Source: Nocardioides dongkuii (GTDB lineage Bacteria; Actinomycetota; Actinomycetes; Propionibacteriales; Nocardioidaceae). From it: 64,000 nucleotides of DNA. Below are positions 1-13,591 of the stretch, in pieces. The position numbers were made by a program, and so were the translations under genes. The stretch's first letter is position 1. Each line of letters starts with the position of its first letter. The DNA lies in assembly GCF_014127485.1 (NCBI RefSeq), contig NZ_CP059903.1:1-64000 (forward strand). The letters run 5' to 3'. Below the pieces are notes generated by a model that did not search any database, was not told where the DNA came from, and was given only the letters and a program-made list of their open reading frames with translations.

Positions 1-34
1 TCTCCTCCAGCACTGCGGAGCCCGGTTCACAGCC

Positions 35-55
35 TGTGGACAAAGCTGTGGACAG
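35..55. promoter_or_regulatory. Two DnaA boxes upstream of dnaA
   Basis: TGTGGACAA at 35-43 is the exact reverse complement of the high-GC actinobacterial DnaA box TTGTCCACA, and TGTGGACAG at 47-55 differs from it by one base. They lie about 65 bp before dnaA in the same orientation, 12 bp apart. DnaA autoregulation through such boxes is known in actinobacteria; its use here is inferred. Confidence 0.6.
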
Positions 56-118
56 ACCGACCGACACCACCCGGGACACGTTCCCGGGCCCCCCGACTCG
101 ATGAAGGACACGGGAACC

Positions 119-1603
119 GTGGACCAGGACCCCTCCGGACGCCCCGACGCCCCGGGCGTCGACCTCGAGACGGCGTGGCACGGCGTCGTCAACGACCTGC
201 TGCCCAACCAGCGCGCCTGGCTGCGCGCCAGCGAGCCGGTGACGCTGCACGGCAACACCGCGATCATCGCGGTGCCCAACGAGTTCACCCGCAGCCAGCT
301 CGAGGGCCGGCTCCGCGGGCAGCTCGAGGACGCGCTCACCATCTCGTTCGGTCGCGAGATCCGGATCGCCGTGACCGTCAACCCGGTCCTCGAGGACGTC
401 GAGACGCCGCCGACGCCCGAGGTGCACGCTTCGCCGACAAGTGGACATGTCGACATGTCGACGCAGATGCGTCCGGTGGAGCCCGCCCCCGGCCCGCCCT
501 CGCTGTCCTCGGCCGACGAGTCGCTCGACCCGGCGCACACCGGCCCCACCAAGCCCGCGGCGCTCGAGACCCGGCTCAACCCCAAGTACACCTTCGAGAC
601 CTTCGTCATCGGCTCGTCCAACCGGTTCCCGCACGCCGCGGCGGTGGCGGTCGCCGAGGCGCCGGGCAAGGCGTACAACCCGCTGCTGGTCTACGGCGAC
701 TCCGGCCTGGGCAAGACGCACCTGCTGCACGCGATCGGCCACTACGTGCGCAGCCTCTACACCGGGGCGAAGGTGCGCTACGTCTCCAGCGAGGAGTTCA
801 CCAACGAGTTCATCAACGCGATCCGCGACGACCGGCAGGACCGCTTCAAGCGGCGCTACCGCGACGTGGACGTGCTGCTGATCGACGACATCCAGTTCCT
901 GGAGGGCAAGACCCAGACCCAGGAGGAGTTCTTCCACACCTTCAACACCCTCCACAACGCCAACAAGCAGATCGTGCTGACCTCCGACCGGCCGCCCAAG
1001 CGCCTCGAGGCGCTCGAGGACCGGCTGCGCAACCGCTTCGAGTGGGGGTTGATCACCGACGTCCAGCCGCCCGACCTCGAGACCCGGATCGCGATCCTGC
1101 GGAAGAAGGCGGCGATGGACCGGCTCACCGCGCCCCCGGACGTGCTGGAGTTCATCGCCTCGAAGATCCAGACCAACATCCGCGAGCTCGAGGGCGCGCT
1201 GATCCGGGTCACGGCCTTCGCCAACCTCAACCGCCAGGAGGTCGACATGACCCTGGCCGAGATCGTGCTCAAGGACCTGATCCCCGAGGGTGGCGAGCCG
1301 GAGATCACCGCGGCGCTGATCATCGCGCAGACCGCGGCGTACTTCGGGCTCTCCATCGAGGAGCTCACCGGGCCCAGCCGCGGCCGGCACCTGGTGATGG
1401 CCCGGCAGATCGCGATGTACCTGTGCCGCGAGCTCACCGCCCTCTCGCTGCCCAAGATCGGCGCGCAGTTCGGCAACCGCGACCACACGACGGTGATGTA
1501 CGCCGACCGCAAGATCAACCAGCTGCTCGCCGAGCGGCGGGCCGTGTTCAACCAGGTCAGCGAGCTCACCAACCGCGTCAAGATGCAGGCCCGGCAGTCC
1601 TGA
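119..1603 (+). CDS. dnaA: Chromosomal replication initiator protein DnaA
   Basis: ATP-dependent initiator that binds DnaA boxes, melts oriC and recruits the helicase. From the GTG at 119 the protein is 494 aa. An N-terminal helicase-interaction domain is followed by an acidic/proline-rich linker (about 85-150), an AAA+ core with Walker A GDSGLGKT near residue 193 and Walker B LLIDDIQF near 254, and the C-terminal box-binding domain with the signature GNRDHTTVMYA. I prefer GTG 119 because AAGGA sits 10 nt upstream; ATG 101 is in frame but has no visible ribosome binding site and would add 6 residues. It is the first gene of the replication cluster and is followed by an Ohr gene and the probable oriC. 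Confidence 0.97.
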   Translation: MDQDPSGRPDAPGVDLETAWHGVVNDLLPNQRAWLRASEPVTLHGNTAIIAVPNEFTRSQLEGRLRGQLEDALTISFGREIRIAVTVNPVLEDVETPPTPEVHASPTSGHVDMSTQMRPVEPAPGPPSLSSADESLDPAHTGPTKPAALETRLNPKYTFETFVIGSSNRFPHAAAVAVAEAPGKAYNPLLVYGDSGLGKTHLLHAIGHYVRSLYTGAKVRYVSSEEFTNEFINAIRDDRQDRFKRRYRDVDVLLIDDIQFLEGKTQTQEEFFHTFNTLHNANKQIVLTSDRPPKRLEALEDRLRNRFEWGLITDVQPPDLETRIAILRKKAAMDRLTAPPDVLEFIASKIQTNIRELEGALIRVTAFANLNRQEVDMTLAEIVLKDLIPEGGEPEITAALIIAQTAAYFGLSIEELTGPSRGRHLVMARQIAMYLCRELTALSLPKIGAQFGNRDHTTVMYADRKINQLLAERRAVFNQVSELTNRVKMQARQS

Positions 1604-1643
1604 CCGAGCGGCCCGATTGCACGGGCCGTCCTACGTTGGCGGC

Positions 1644-2060
1644 ATGACCTCCCTCTACACCGCCTCCGCCGCCGCCACGGGCGACGGCCGCAACGGCCAC
1701 GTCCAGTCCACCGACGGCGTCCTCGACCTCGACGTCCGCGTCCCGAAGGAGATGGGCGGCTCCGGGGGCGCCACGAACCCCGAGCAGCTCTTCGCCGCGG
1801 GGTACGCCGCGTGCTTCCACTCCGCCCTGCGCCTGGTCGCCGGCCAGGCGAAGGCCGACACCACCGACTCCGAGGTGGTCGCCGACGTCTCGGTCAACCC
1901 CACCGAGACCGGGGGGTTCCAGCTCTCCGTCCAGCTCGAGGTCTCGCTGCCCGCCGTCGACGCCGAGACCGCCCAGAAGCTGGTCGAGCAGGCGCACCAG
2001 GTCTGCCCGTACTCGAACGCCACCCGCGGCAACATCGAGGTCACCCTCAGCGTCGCCTGA
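1644..2060 (+). CDS. Organic hydroperoxide resistance protein, Ohr/OsmC family
   Basis: Thiol peroxidase that reduces organic hydroperoxides in the cytoplasm. The 138-aa protein has the two redox cysteines of the family, C57 in YAACFHSAL and C121 in VCPYSNATRG, and the usual Ohr start with TASAAATGDGRNG. Length is normal for Ohr (about 140 aa). The ATG at 1644 fits the family N-terminus better than the upstream in-frame ATG at 1617. Unusually, it lies between dnaA and dnaN, 40 bp after the dnaA stop, so it separates dnaA from the probable oriC. No MarR-type regulator (OhrR) is adjacent. Confidence 0.9.
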   Translation: MTSLYTASAAATGDGRNGHVQSTDGVLDLDVRVPKEMGGSGGATNPEQLFAAGYAACFHSALRLVAGQAKADTTDSEVVADVSVNPTETGGFQLSVQLEVSLPAVDAETAQKLVEQAHQVCPYSNATRGNIEVTLSVA

Positions 2061-2423
2061 GTCGGCTGAGCGACCCGGCAGCCTGTGCACTTCTTGTGGT
2101 CCAGGTCGACCACCTAGCCCGGCAGCCTGTGGAGGAACCACAGGAACACCGGCGGGACCCGGCCGAGTGCACAGGCCGCCGCGGTCCGTGCCCGCGTCGT
2201 GCACAGCCCCTGTGCACGACGATCGAGCGCGCTGACCTGCGACGACAGGAGTTGTCCACAGTTTCCACCGTTGCTGTGACTCCTCCTCACCTCCAACCAT
2301 GACGATCGACGGTCGAACTACACCTGGCCCCTTGCCTGGGGACAACCAGACCGCACCTGCCCGAACCCGCCGCCGCATGGCAGGATGCGCATCCCGGCAA
2401 CCCGAGTCGAAGGACCAGAAATC
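2061..2423. other. oriC: Probable replication origin (oriC) between ohr and dnaN
   Basis: This 363-bp gene-free stretch lies between dnaA/ohr and dnaN, the usual actinobacterial oriC position. It contains a perfect DnaA box TTGTCCACA at 2252-2260, a near-box TGGGGACAA at 2337-2345 (reverse complement TTGTCCCCA), a perfect 10-bp inverted repeat TCGTGCACAG-CCC-CTGTGCACGA at 2197-2219, and a 14-bp direct repeat CCCGGCAGCCTGTG at 2074-2087 and 2118-2131. Several further GTGCAC/CTGTG motifs resemble weak boxes. Perfect boxes are few for this phylum, so the functional origin might extend into the dnaA promoter. The call rests on position plus motifs. Confidence 0.65.
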
Positions 2424-3563
2424 GTGAAGTTCCGCGTCGAGCGCGACGTCCTCGCTGATGCCGTCGCCTGGGCTGCGCGCAGCCTCCCGGTCCGACCCAG
2501 CGTCCCTGTCCTGGCTGGCCTGCTGATCGAGGCGGGCGAGGAGGGTCTGGTGCTCTCCACCTTCGACTACGAGACCTCCGCCCGCGCCACCCTCGCGGCC
2601 GACGTCAGCGACGACGGCCGCGCGCTGGTCAGCGGCCGGCTGCTCGCCGACATCTGCCGCAGCCTCCCGGCGAAGCCGGTCGAGATGGTCCTCGACGGCA
2701 GCCGCGTCTCGCTGACCTGCGGCTCCGCCCGGTTCAGCCTCCAGACCATGCCGGTCGACGACTACCCGACGCTGCCCGAGATGCCGGCCGCGACCGGCAC
2801 CGTGCAGAGCGACGTGTTCGCGCACGCGGTGGCCCAGGCGGTCACCGCCGCGGGGCGCGACGACATGCTCCCCGTGCTCACCGGCGTCCGGATCGAGATC
2901 GACGGCTCCACGATCTCGCTGCTGGCCACCGACCGGTTCCGGCTCTCCCACCGCGAGCTCGGCTGGGACCCGCGCAGCCCCGACGAGTCGGTGGCCGCGC
3001 TGGTGCCGGCCAAGGTGCTCGGCGACACGGCCAAGTCCCTCACCGCCGGCTCCGAGGTGACCATCGCGCTCGCCGCGGGCGGCAGCGGCGAGGGCATCAT
3101 CGGCTTCGAGGGCGCGGCGGCCGGCGGCCTGCGGCGTACGACGACCCGGCTGCTCGACGGCGAGTTCCCCAAGGTCCGCAGCCTGTTCCCCTCCGAGCAC
3201 CTGACCGTCGCCAAGGTCGAGAAGGCAGCGCTGGTCGAGTCGGTCAAGCGCGTCGCGCTGGTCGCGGAGCGCAACACCGCGGTCCAGCTGTCGTTCAGCG
3301 ACGGCGTCCTGACCCTGGACGCGGGCTCCGGCGACGAGGCCCAGGCCTCGGAGTCGATCGAGGCCACCATCGAGGGCGAGGACATCACCACCGGCTTCAA
3401 CCCGCAGTTCCTGCTCGACGGGCTGACCGCGATCGACGAGCCCGTCGTCGAGCTCGCCTTCACCCAGGCGTCCAAGCCCGTGGTGATCAGCGGCTCGGTC
3501 GGCGACGCCGGCGGGGACCCGGGGTTCCGCTACCTGCTGATGCCGCGGCGCCTCCTCTCCTGA
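2424..3563 (+). CDS. dnaN: DNA polymerase III beta subunit (sliding clamp)
   Basis: Ring-shaped processivity clamp for DNA polymerase III. The 379-aa product has the typical start MKFRVERDVLADAVAWAARSL, three clamp domains, and the C-terminal family ending (SKPVVISG, then YLLMPRRLL). GTG 2424 is chosen because it matches the family N-terminus and has AAGGA about 8 nt upstream; the in-frame ATG at 2385 would add 13 unconserved residues. It is followed 66 bp later by gnd on the same strand. Confidence 0.97.
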   Translation: MKFRVERDVLADAVAWAARSLPVRPSVPVLAGLLIEAGEEGLVLSTFDYETSARATLAADVSDDGRALVSGRLLADICRSLPAKPVEMVLDGSRVSLTCGSARFSLQTMPVDDYPTLPEMPAATGTVQSDVFAHAVAQAVTAAGRDDMLPVLTGVRIEIDGSTISLLATDRFRLSHRELGWDPRSPDESVAALVPAKVLGDTAKSLTAGSEVTIALAAGGSGEGIIGFEGAAAGGLRRTTTRLLDGEFPKVRSLFPSEHLTVAKVEKAALVESVKRVALVAERNTAVQLSFSDGVLTLDAGSGDEAQASESIEATIEGEDITTGFNPQFLLDGLTAIDEPVVELAFTQASKPVVISGSVGDAGGDPGFRYLLMPRRLLS

Positions 3564-3629
3564 GCCGTTCCCGCGGCGCCTATGGTGGGCACCGACCGCT
3601 GGAAGCACCCCGAGGGAAGGACCCCGCAC

Positions 3630-4610
3630 GTGGACATCGGACTCGTCGGACTCGGCAAGATGGGCGGCAACATGCGCGAGCGCCTGCGCCGCGCGGGCCA
3701 CACCGTCGTGGGCTACGACCGCAACCAGGACGTCAGCGACGCCACCTCGCTCGCCGACATGGTCGAGCAGCTGCCCTCGCCGAAGGTGGTCTGGGTGATG
3801 GTGCCCGCGGGCGACGCCACCCGGGCGACGGTCGCCGAGCTCGCGGAGCTCCTCGGCGAGGGTGACGTCGTGGTCGACGGCGGCAACTCGCGCTGGACCG
3901 ACGACCTCGAGCACGCTGAGCAGCTCGCCAAGCTCGGCATCGGGTTCGTCGACTGCGGCGTCTCCGGCGGCGTCTGGGGCCTGGAGAACGGCTACGCCCT
4001 GATGTACGGCGGCGAGCAGGAGCACGTCGAGAAGGTCCAGCCGTTCTTCGACGCGCTCAAGCCCGAGGGTGAGTTCGGGTCGGTGCACGCCGGCTCGGTG
4101 GGCGCCGGGCACTTCTCCAAGATGGTCCACAACGGCATCGAGTACGCGATCATGCAGTCCTACGCCGAGGGCTGGGAGCTGCTCCAGAAGGTCCCGATGG
4201 TCGACAACGTGACTGAGGTCTTCCGGTCCTGGCGCGAGGGCACCGTCATCCGGTCCTGGCTGCTCGACCTGCTGGTCGCCGCGCTCGACGAGCAGCCCGG
4301 GCTCGAGGGCATCCGCGGCTACGCCGAGGACTCCGGCGAGGGCCGCTGGACCGTCGAGGCCGGCATCGAGCACGCGGTCGCGACCCCGGCGATCACCGCG
4401 GCGCTCTACGCCCGGTTCGTCTCCCGCCAGGACGACTCGCCGGCGATGAAGGCGGTCGCGGCGATGCGCAACCAGTTCGGCGGGCACGCCATGCAGACGG
4501 CGGCGCCCAAGGGCGGCGACGCCGACTCCGACGGCGGGGGCATGCCCGACCAGACCGGCTCCGCGCGGCAGGCGGGCTCCGGCGACGACGTCGAGCCCGC
4601 GGAGAGCTAG
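3630..4610 (+). CDS. gnd: 6-phosphogluconate dehydrogenase, decarboxylating (short GndA type)
   Basis: Oxidises and decarboxylates 6-phosphogluconate to ribulose 5-phosphate in the oxidative pentose phosphate pathway. The 326-aa protein carries a Rossmann motif GLVGLGKMG at residues 4-12, the substrate-binding stretch [17 protein letters not shown] and the catalytic-helix segment [21 protein letters not shown]. Length fits the short single-C-domain class rather than the roughly 470-aa class, and that class is often NAD-linked; cofactor use here is inferred. GTG 3630 has GGGAAGG upstream and begins directly at the fold. The C-terminal 30 residues are acidic and Gly-rich. A gnd between dnaN and recF is a known actinobacterial arrangement. 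Confidence 0.93.
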   Translation: MDIGLVGLGKMGGNMRERLRRAGHTVVGYDRNQDVSDATSLADMVEQLPSPKVVWVMVPAGDATRATVAELAELLGEGDVVVDGGNSRWTDDLEHAEQLAKLGIGFVDCGVSGGVWGLENGYALMYGGEQEHVEKVQPFFDALKPEGEFGSVHAGSVGAGHFSKMVHNGIEYAIMQSYAEGWELLQKVPMVDNVTEVFRSWREGTVIRSWLLDLLVAALDEQPGLEGIRGYAEDSGEGRWTVEAGIEHAVATPAITAALYARFVSRQDDSPAMKAVAAMRNQFGGHAMQTAAPKGGDADSDGGGMPDQTGSARQAGSGDDVEPAES

Positions 4611-4620
4611 CCGGCCGCAC

Positions 4621-5772
4621 GTGCACGTCTCGCACCTGTCCCTGCACGACTTCCGGTCCTACGCCTCGGCGGAGGTCCCGCTGGAGCCGGGCGTCACGGC
4701 GTTCATCGGGCGCAACGGCCAGGGCAAGACCAACCTCGTCGAGGCGATCGACTACCTCTCCCGGCTCTCCTCGCACCGGGTGGCCACCGACGCCCCGCTC
4801 GTCCGGGCCGGCGCCGACCAGGCGGTGGTGCGCGCCGCGGTGGTCCGCGACGGTCGTACGGCGGTGCTCGAGGTCGAGCTGAACCCCGGCCGCGCCAACC
4901 GGGCCCGGGTCAACAAGACCCCGCTCCCGCGGGCGCGCGAGCTGGTCGGCCTGGTCCGCACGGTGGTCTTCTCGCCCGAGGACCTCACCCTGGTCAAGGG
5001 CGACCCGTCGGACCGGCGCCGGTTCCTCGACGACCTGCTGGTGCTGCGCGTCCCGCGGCTCTCCGGCACCCGCGCCGACTACGACCGGGTGCTGCGGCAG
5101 CGAAACTCGCTGCTGAAGACGGCCGGCGCGGCCCGCCGGGGGAGCTCCTCCCAGGAGGGTGCGCTCTCGACCCTCGGGGTGTGGGACGACCACCTCGCCC
5201 GCACCGGCGCCGAGCTGCTCGCCGCCAGGCTCGCGCTGGTCGAGGAGCTGCGCCCGTACGTCGGCAAGGCCTACGAGACCGTCGCCCGCGGGGCCAGCCG
5301 CGACGACGCCGAGATCGAGTACCGCCCGTCGTTCGACCTCGGCGGCGTCACCGACCAGGAGACGCTCACCGCGCTGCTGCTGGCGGAGGTGGAGCGCCGC
5401 CGCCGCGACGAGCTCGACCGCGGCGTCTCGCTGGTCGGCCCGCACCGCGACGACCTGCTGCTCACGCTCGGGCACGGCCCGGGCGAGTCCACCCTCCCGG
5501 TGAAGGGGTACGCCTCGCACGGCGAGTCCTGGTCCTTCGCGCTCGCGCTGCGGCTGGCGTCGTACGACCTGCTCCGCGCCGACGGCGACGACCCGATCCT
5601 GATCCTCGACGACGTCTTCGCCGAGCTCGACACCGAGCGGCGGGCCCAGCTCGCCGACCTGGTCGCCGGCGCCGAGCAGGTGCTGGTCACGGCCGCGGTC
5701 GGCGCCGACGTCCCCGAGGCGCTGGCGGGGGTGCGGTACCTCGTCGCCGGCGGCGAGGTCACCCGTGAGTGA
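4621..5772 (+). CDS. recF: DNA replication and repair protein RecF
   Basis: SMC-like ATPase that helps load RecA at single-strand gaps. The 383-aa protein has Walker A GRNGQGKT at residues 30-37, the segment [19 protein letters not shown], an ABC-like signature region [11 protein letters not shown] and Walker [12 protein letters not shown] near the C-terminus. It starts at GTG 4621, 10 bp after the gnd stop, and overlaps the next gene by 8 bp, which suggests one transcript with dciA. Confidence 0.96.
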   Translation: MHVSHLSLHDFRSYASAEVPLEPGVTAFIGRNGQGKTNLVEAIDYLSRLSSHRVATDAPLVRAGADQAVVRAAVVRDGRTAVLEVELNPGRANRARVNKTPLPRARELVGLVRTVVFSPEDLTLVKGDPSDRRRFLDDLLVLRVPRLSGTRADYDRVLRQRNSLLKTAGAARRGSSSQEGALSTLGVWDDHLARTGAELLAARLALVEELRPYVGKAYETVARGASRDDAEIEYRPSFDLGGVTDQETLTALLLAEVERRRRDELDRGVSLVGPHRDDLLLTLGHGPGESTLPVKGYASHGESWSFALALRLASYDLLRADGDDPILILDDVFAELDTERRAQLADLVAGAEQVLVTAAVGADVPEALAGVRYLVAGGEVTRE

Positions 5773-6316
5773 GGACGAGGAGACCCCGGAGGCCGAGGCT
5801 GCCGCGCCGGCCGACCCCGACCGCCGCGACGACGGTCTCGACCTGGCCAAGGCGCTGACCCGCGCGACCGCGGGGTCGCTGCCCACCGCGCGCCGGCGCT
5901 CCCGCAAGCCGCCGCCGCGTACGTCGGGGGGCCGGGTCAGCGGGTCGCACCCCGATGACCGTGACCCGCAGCTGCTCGAGTCCACGCTCGGCCGGCTCGT
6001 GGGCGACCACGGCTGGGAGCTCGACCTGCGCGTGCACGGCGTCTTCGGCCGCTGGGCCGAGCTGGTCGGCGACGAGGTCGCGGCGCACTGCACGCCGGAG
6101 TCCTTCGCCGACGGCAAGCTCGTCGTGCGCACCGACTCCACCGCCTGGGCGACCCAGCTGCGGCTGCTCGCCCCGACCGTCGTCCGCCGGCTCAACGAGC
6201 AGCTGGGGCACGGCACCGTCGCGCTCCTGGAGGTGCTCGGCCCGAACCTGCCGTCGTGGAAGAAGGGCCTCCGCTCGGTCCGCGACGGGCGCGGTCCGCG
6301 CGACACCTACGGCTGA
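5765..6316 (+). CDS. DciA-like replication protein (DUF721)
   Basis: DUF721/DciA proteins help load the replicative helicase DnaB in bacteria lacking DnaC/DnaI; the family has been studied in mycobacteria. The 183-aa product has a disordered charged N-terminus (about 1-75) followed by the conserved domain with [19 protein letters not shown] and [19 protein letters not shown], and ends in a KH-like [10 protein letters not shown] stretch. The GTG start at 5765 overlaps the recF stop. The recF-dciA-gyrB order is the standard actinobacterial one. Confidence 0.9.
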   Translation: MSEDEETPEAEAAAPADPDRRDDGLDLAKALTRATAGSLPTARRRSRKPPPRTSGGRVSGSHPDDRDPQLLESTLGRLVGDHGWELDLRVHGVFGRWAELVGDEVAAHCTPESFADGKLVVRTDSTAWATQLRLLAPTVVRRLNEQLGHGTVALLEVLGPNLPSWKKGLRSVRDGRGPRDTYG

Positions 6317-6486
6317 CCGGGACGGGTCGACGGCGGCCGGACCGGCGAGGGGCACGCAGGACGATCCAGGAGCCGGGTCGACGTACGGGGATGCAGCGGG
6401 GACCCTGGTCGCCGCTTCCGGAGCCCTTCACGGGCCGCTCAGGGGCCGTCGCCGTCCACAGGGGACTCCCCGACACGGACAGACGC

Positions 6487-6515
6487 GTGTTCTGAGGCCC
6501 TCAGCGGGCTATCAT
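6487..6515 (+). promoter_or_regulatory. Possible gyrB promoter
   Basis: TATCAT at 6510-6515 is a fair -10 hexamer, with GTGTTC at 6487-6492 as a poor -35 at 17-bp spacing. It lies in the 290-bp gap between the dciA-like gene and the gyrB start. This is weak evidence by eye only. Confidence 0.3.
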
Positions 6516-6606
6516 GGGTCACAGGTCGCCGGTCCCGTGCCGCTGCGACCTTCTGTGTGTCACGCGACCTGCTCCAGGCGGGTCGCCCGTCAGCGAAGAG
6601 GTGTCC

Positions 6607-8742
<2,136 letters not shown>

Positions 8743-8793
8743 GGATCTAGCGACACCACTAGATATTCGTAGAACCGACCAGAGAGAGTCATC

Positions 8794-11570
<2,777 letters not shown>

Positions 11571-11574
<4 letters not shown>

Positions 11575-12170
11575 CGGATCGCTTCGCCGAGCGCGCCTCG
11601 ACCGGGCCCGGACGTGATGCCGCGCCGGACGACACCGCCGTACGGCCCCCGCTGAGGGAGCGCGTGCAGGCGCGGATCGGCAGCGTGGTGGAGGAGCGGC
11701 GCGCGAGCGCCGCCGACGCCTCCGCCGGCGGCGCGACCAAGGCCGGGGGGTCGGCGAACGCGAAGGCCGACTCGTCCGCGACCCCCGGCCTGTCGCGACC
11801 GGCCCGCCGGGCGCGGCTGCGGCTGACCCGGGTCGACCCCTGGTCGGTGATGAAGACGGCGTTCCTGCTCTCCATCGCCTTCGGCATCGTCACGATCGTC
11901 TCGGTGCTGATGGTGTGGAGCGTGCTCGACGCCGCCGGCGTCTGGGAGTCGATCAACACCTCGGTGCGCGACATCGTCGGTGGCGAGGAGGCTCGCGACT
12001 TCAACGTCGAGAACTACGTCGGCACCTCGCGGGTGGTCGGCTTCACGATGCTGATCGCCGTCGTCGACGTGGTCCTGTTGACCGCGATCGCGACGCTGGG
12101 GGCGTTCCTCTACAACATGGCGGCCGCGCTCCTCGGCGGCATCGAGGTCACCCTCTCCGAGGACAACTGA
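11571..12170 (+). CDS. DUF3566 membrane protein
   Basis: A 199-aa protein with a disordered, charged cytoplasmic N-terminus (about 1-85), the family motif [18 protein letters not shown], and two membrane segments around residues 97-120 and 155-185. Members sit just downstream of gyrA in many actinobacteria, as with the mycobacterial Rv0007 type. The function is not established; a link to division or envelope is suggested only by neighbourhood. It overlaps gyrA by 4 bp and so is probably cotranscribed. Confidence 0.85.
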
Positions 12171-12260
12171 GCCCCGGTGCCGTTTTGTCCGCCGCTTCAG
12201 CCGTGGGGTATCGTCACGCCTCGGTCGTCCGGCGACCACCTGGTCGGAACGACCAGACTC

Positions 12261-12334
12261 GGGCCTATAGCTCAGACGGTTAGAGCGCTTCCCTGATAAG
12301 GAAGAGGTCACAGGTTCAAGTCCTGTTAGGCCCA
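12261..12334 (+). tRNA. tRNA-Ile (GAT)
   Basis: 74-nt cloverleaf. The acceptor stem is GGGCCTA/TAGGCCC with discriminator A, the D-arm is AGCTCAGACGGTTAGAGC, the anticodon loop CTGATAA carries GAT, and the T-loop is GTTCAAGTC. CCA is not fully encoded. tRNA-Ile here, after gyrA/DUF3566, is the standard actinobacterial position. Confidence 0.97.
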
Positions 12335-12371
12335 CCCATCCCCCTCCGCCCCCTCACCTGAGGAGCCCGCC

Positions 12372-12500
12372 GTGAAGAAGCTCGTCCTCCTCGCGATCGC
12401 CGCCGCCGGCGCCGTCGTCGCGAAGAAGAAGCTCGACGAGGGCCGCACCGAGCAGGCGCTCTGGGCCGAGGCGACGGACTCCGTCACCCGCAAGGGCTGA
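12372..12500 (+). CDS. DLW-39-family small protein
   Basis: A 42-aa protein encoded from GTG 12372 with AGGAG about 7 nt upstream. It begins [16 protein letters not shown], a short membrane-like helix, and ends with the family stretch [10 protein letters not shown] (the name motif DLW is ALW here). Such tiny proteins lie between tRNA-Ile and tRNA-Ala in many actinobacteria. No function is known. Confidence 0.85.
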   Translation: MKKLVLLAIAAAGAVVAKKKLDEGRTEQALWAEATDSVTRKG

Positions 12501-12518
12501 GCGGCTCCACTCCCGCCG

Positions 12519-12594
12519 GGGGCCTTGGCGCAATTGGTAGCGCACCTGCTTTGCAAGCAGGGGGTTAGGGGTTCGAGTCCCCTAGGCTCCACCA
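12519..12594 (+). tRNA. tRNA-Ala (TGC), attachment site of the element
   Basis: The 73-nt tRNA plus encoded CCA has acceptor stem GGGGCCT/AGGCTCC (one G-T pair), anticodon TGC in the loop TTTGCAA, and T-loop GTTCGAGTC. Its 3' half, from the anticodon loop through CCA, is the left copy of the 49-bp att repeat, so the intact tRNA is regenerated at the left junction of the integrated element. Confidence 0.97.
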
Positions 12595-12598
12595 GGTA
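12550..12598 (+). repeat. attL (49-bp direct repeat, left copy)
   Basis: Runs from TTTGCAAGCAGGGGG in the tRNA-Ala anticodon loop to CCACCAGGTA just past the CCA. It is identical over 49 bp to 26703-26751. Flanks diverge immediately (GC before and A after on the left; GA before and G after on the right). Confidence 0.95.
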
Positions 12599-12667
12599 AA
12601 TACGCAGGTCAGAAAGCCCAGGGCTGGTTTTGGACGGCATCCCTCCGCGGGGGCAAATCGGCCGCCG

Positions 12668-12687
12668 GGGGGACTGACGGGGGAAAG
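12668..12687 (+). repeat. Candidate integrase arm-type site (left)
   Basis: GGGGGACTGACGGGGGAAAG matches GGGGGACTGGTGGGGGAAAG at 26601-26620 at 18 of 20 positions, in the same orientation. On the circular form the two would flank the core repeat at about 70 and 82 bp, a usual spacing for tyrosine-integrase arm sites. The role is inferred. Confidence 0.45.
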
Positions 12688-12799
12688 ACCGCGGATGCGC
12701 CCCCTAGCTCACTCGGCCAGGAATGTTGGGGCGTCCCGGCTCTCGACCACACGGACCTTGTTGCCCGAACCGGCGACGGGAGGGCCAGGCGCAAGGACA

Positions 12800-13582
12800 A
12801 TGCGATCCGTGCACTCGATCCCTCGCTCCCTTGCGCCGCGCAAGGGAGCGCGACGGCTTGTCGACGTGCCGAGGGAAATTCTTGCCGCGCTAGAACGCGG
12901 CATGCCCTCTGCCAACCACATCGAGCAGATGGCGATGGATCAGGGTGCCCTCCTAGCCTGGATGTATCCGGAGTTGGCGAGAGAGGGCGGTAGGTTGCGC
13001 GTCCCGCGCTTCCTCGACCGCATGCGCGCTGGAGCCGCACTCTCGTTGGAGCGCTTTGACGACGACCTTGTGTCGGTTGCCGCAACCTGGCCGAGCGACA
13101 CCGCAAGAGGGTGGGCGGCGTTCGCCGTCGGCATGAGGGATCGACCGCTGCCCGCATTGGTGGCCGAGGCAGTGGTCTACGGGGCCGATCCCCACTTCGC
13201 GGTCCGAGAGTGGGCGTGGTTGGGCATTAGGGGTCCCATTACCGGCGCACCCGTTGGCGCCGTTGAAGAGTTGCAGCGGTTGACTAGTTCGAAGGACCCC
13301 AACATCAGGCGATTCGCCGTCGAGGCTACGAGACCGCGCGGGGTCTGGAGCCGGCACATCCCGCTTCTCCTTCGAGAGCCGTGGATCGGCGAGCGACTCC
13401 TGGACGCCGTGATAGATGACCCGAGCCGGTATGTGCAGGACTCCGTGGCCAACTGGGTAAACGACGTCAGCCGATCGAATCCGGATTGGGTTCGCGCAAC
13501 CTGTCTGCGATGGGCACTAGGGTCTGGAACCCGCACTCGGGCATACGTCCTGCGAAGGGCTCAGCGCTCATTGAGGGGGTGA
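12800..13582 (+). CDS. AlkC/AlkD-like HEAT-repeat protein (DNA alkylation repair family)
   Basis: All-helical HEAT-repeat protein of the family that excises alkylated bases. It shows LVDVPREILAALERG near the start, REWAWLGIRG, KDPNIRRFAVEATRPRGVW, and the characteristic DDPSRYVQDSVANWVNDVSR then DWVRATCLRW and TRAYVLRRAQRSL. From ATG 12800 it is 260 aa. The start is uncertain: AAGGA lies only 2 nt before ATG 12800, GTG 12809 is possible, and ATG 12695 would add 35 unconserved residues. It is the first gene after attL; the IS lies 9 bp beyond its stop. Glycosylase activity is not shown by the sequence. Confidence 0.65.
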   Translation: MRSVHSIPRSLAPRKGARRLVDVPREILAALERGMPSANHIEQMAMDQGALLAWMYPELAREGGRLRVPRFLDRMRAGAALSLERFDDDLVSVAATWPSDTARGWAAFAVGMRDRPLPALVAEAVVYGADPHFAVREWAWLGIRGPITGAPVGAVEELQRLTSSKDPNIRRFAVEATRPRGVWSRHIPLLLREPWIGERLLDAVIDDPSRYVQDSVANWVNDVSRSNPDWVRATCLRWALGSGTRTRAYVLRRAQRSLRG

Positions 13583-13591
13583 CGCAGGCCG

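Noticed and set aside
1578-4487. 969-aa open frame on the minus strand across dnaN and gnd
   Set aside because: Antisense to well-supported genes; His/Arg/Gly/Asp-rich composition typical of GC-rich shadow frames, no domain seen.
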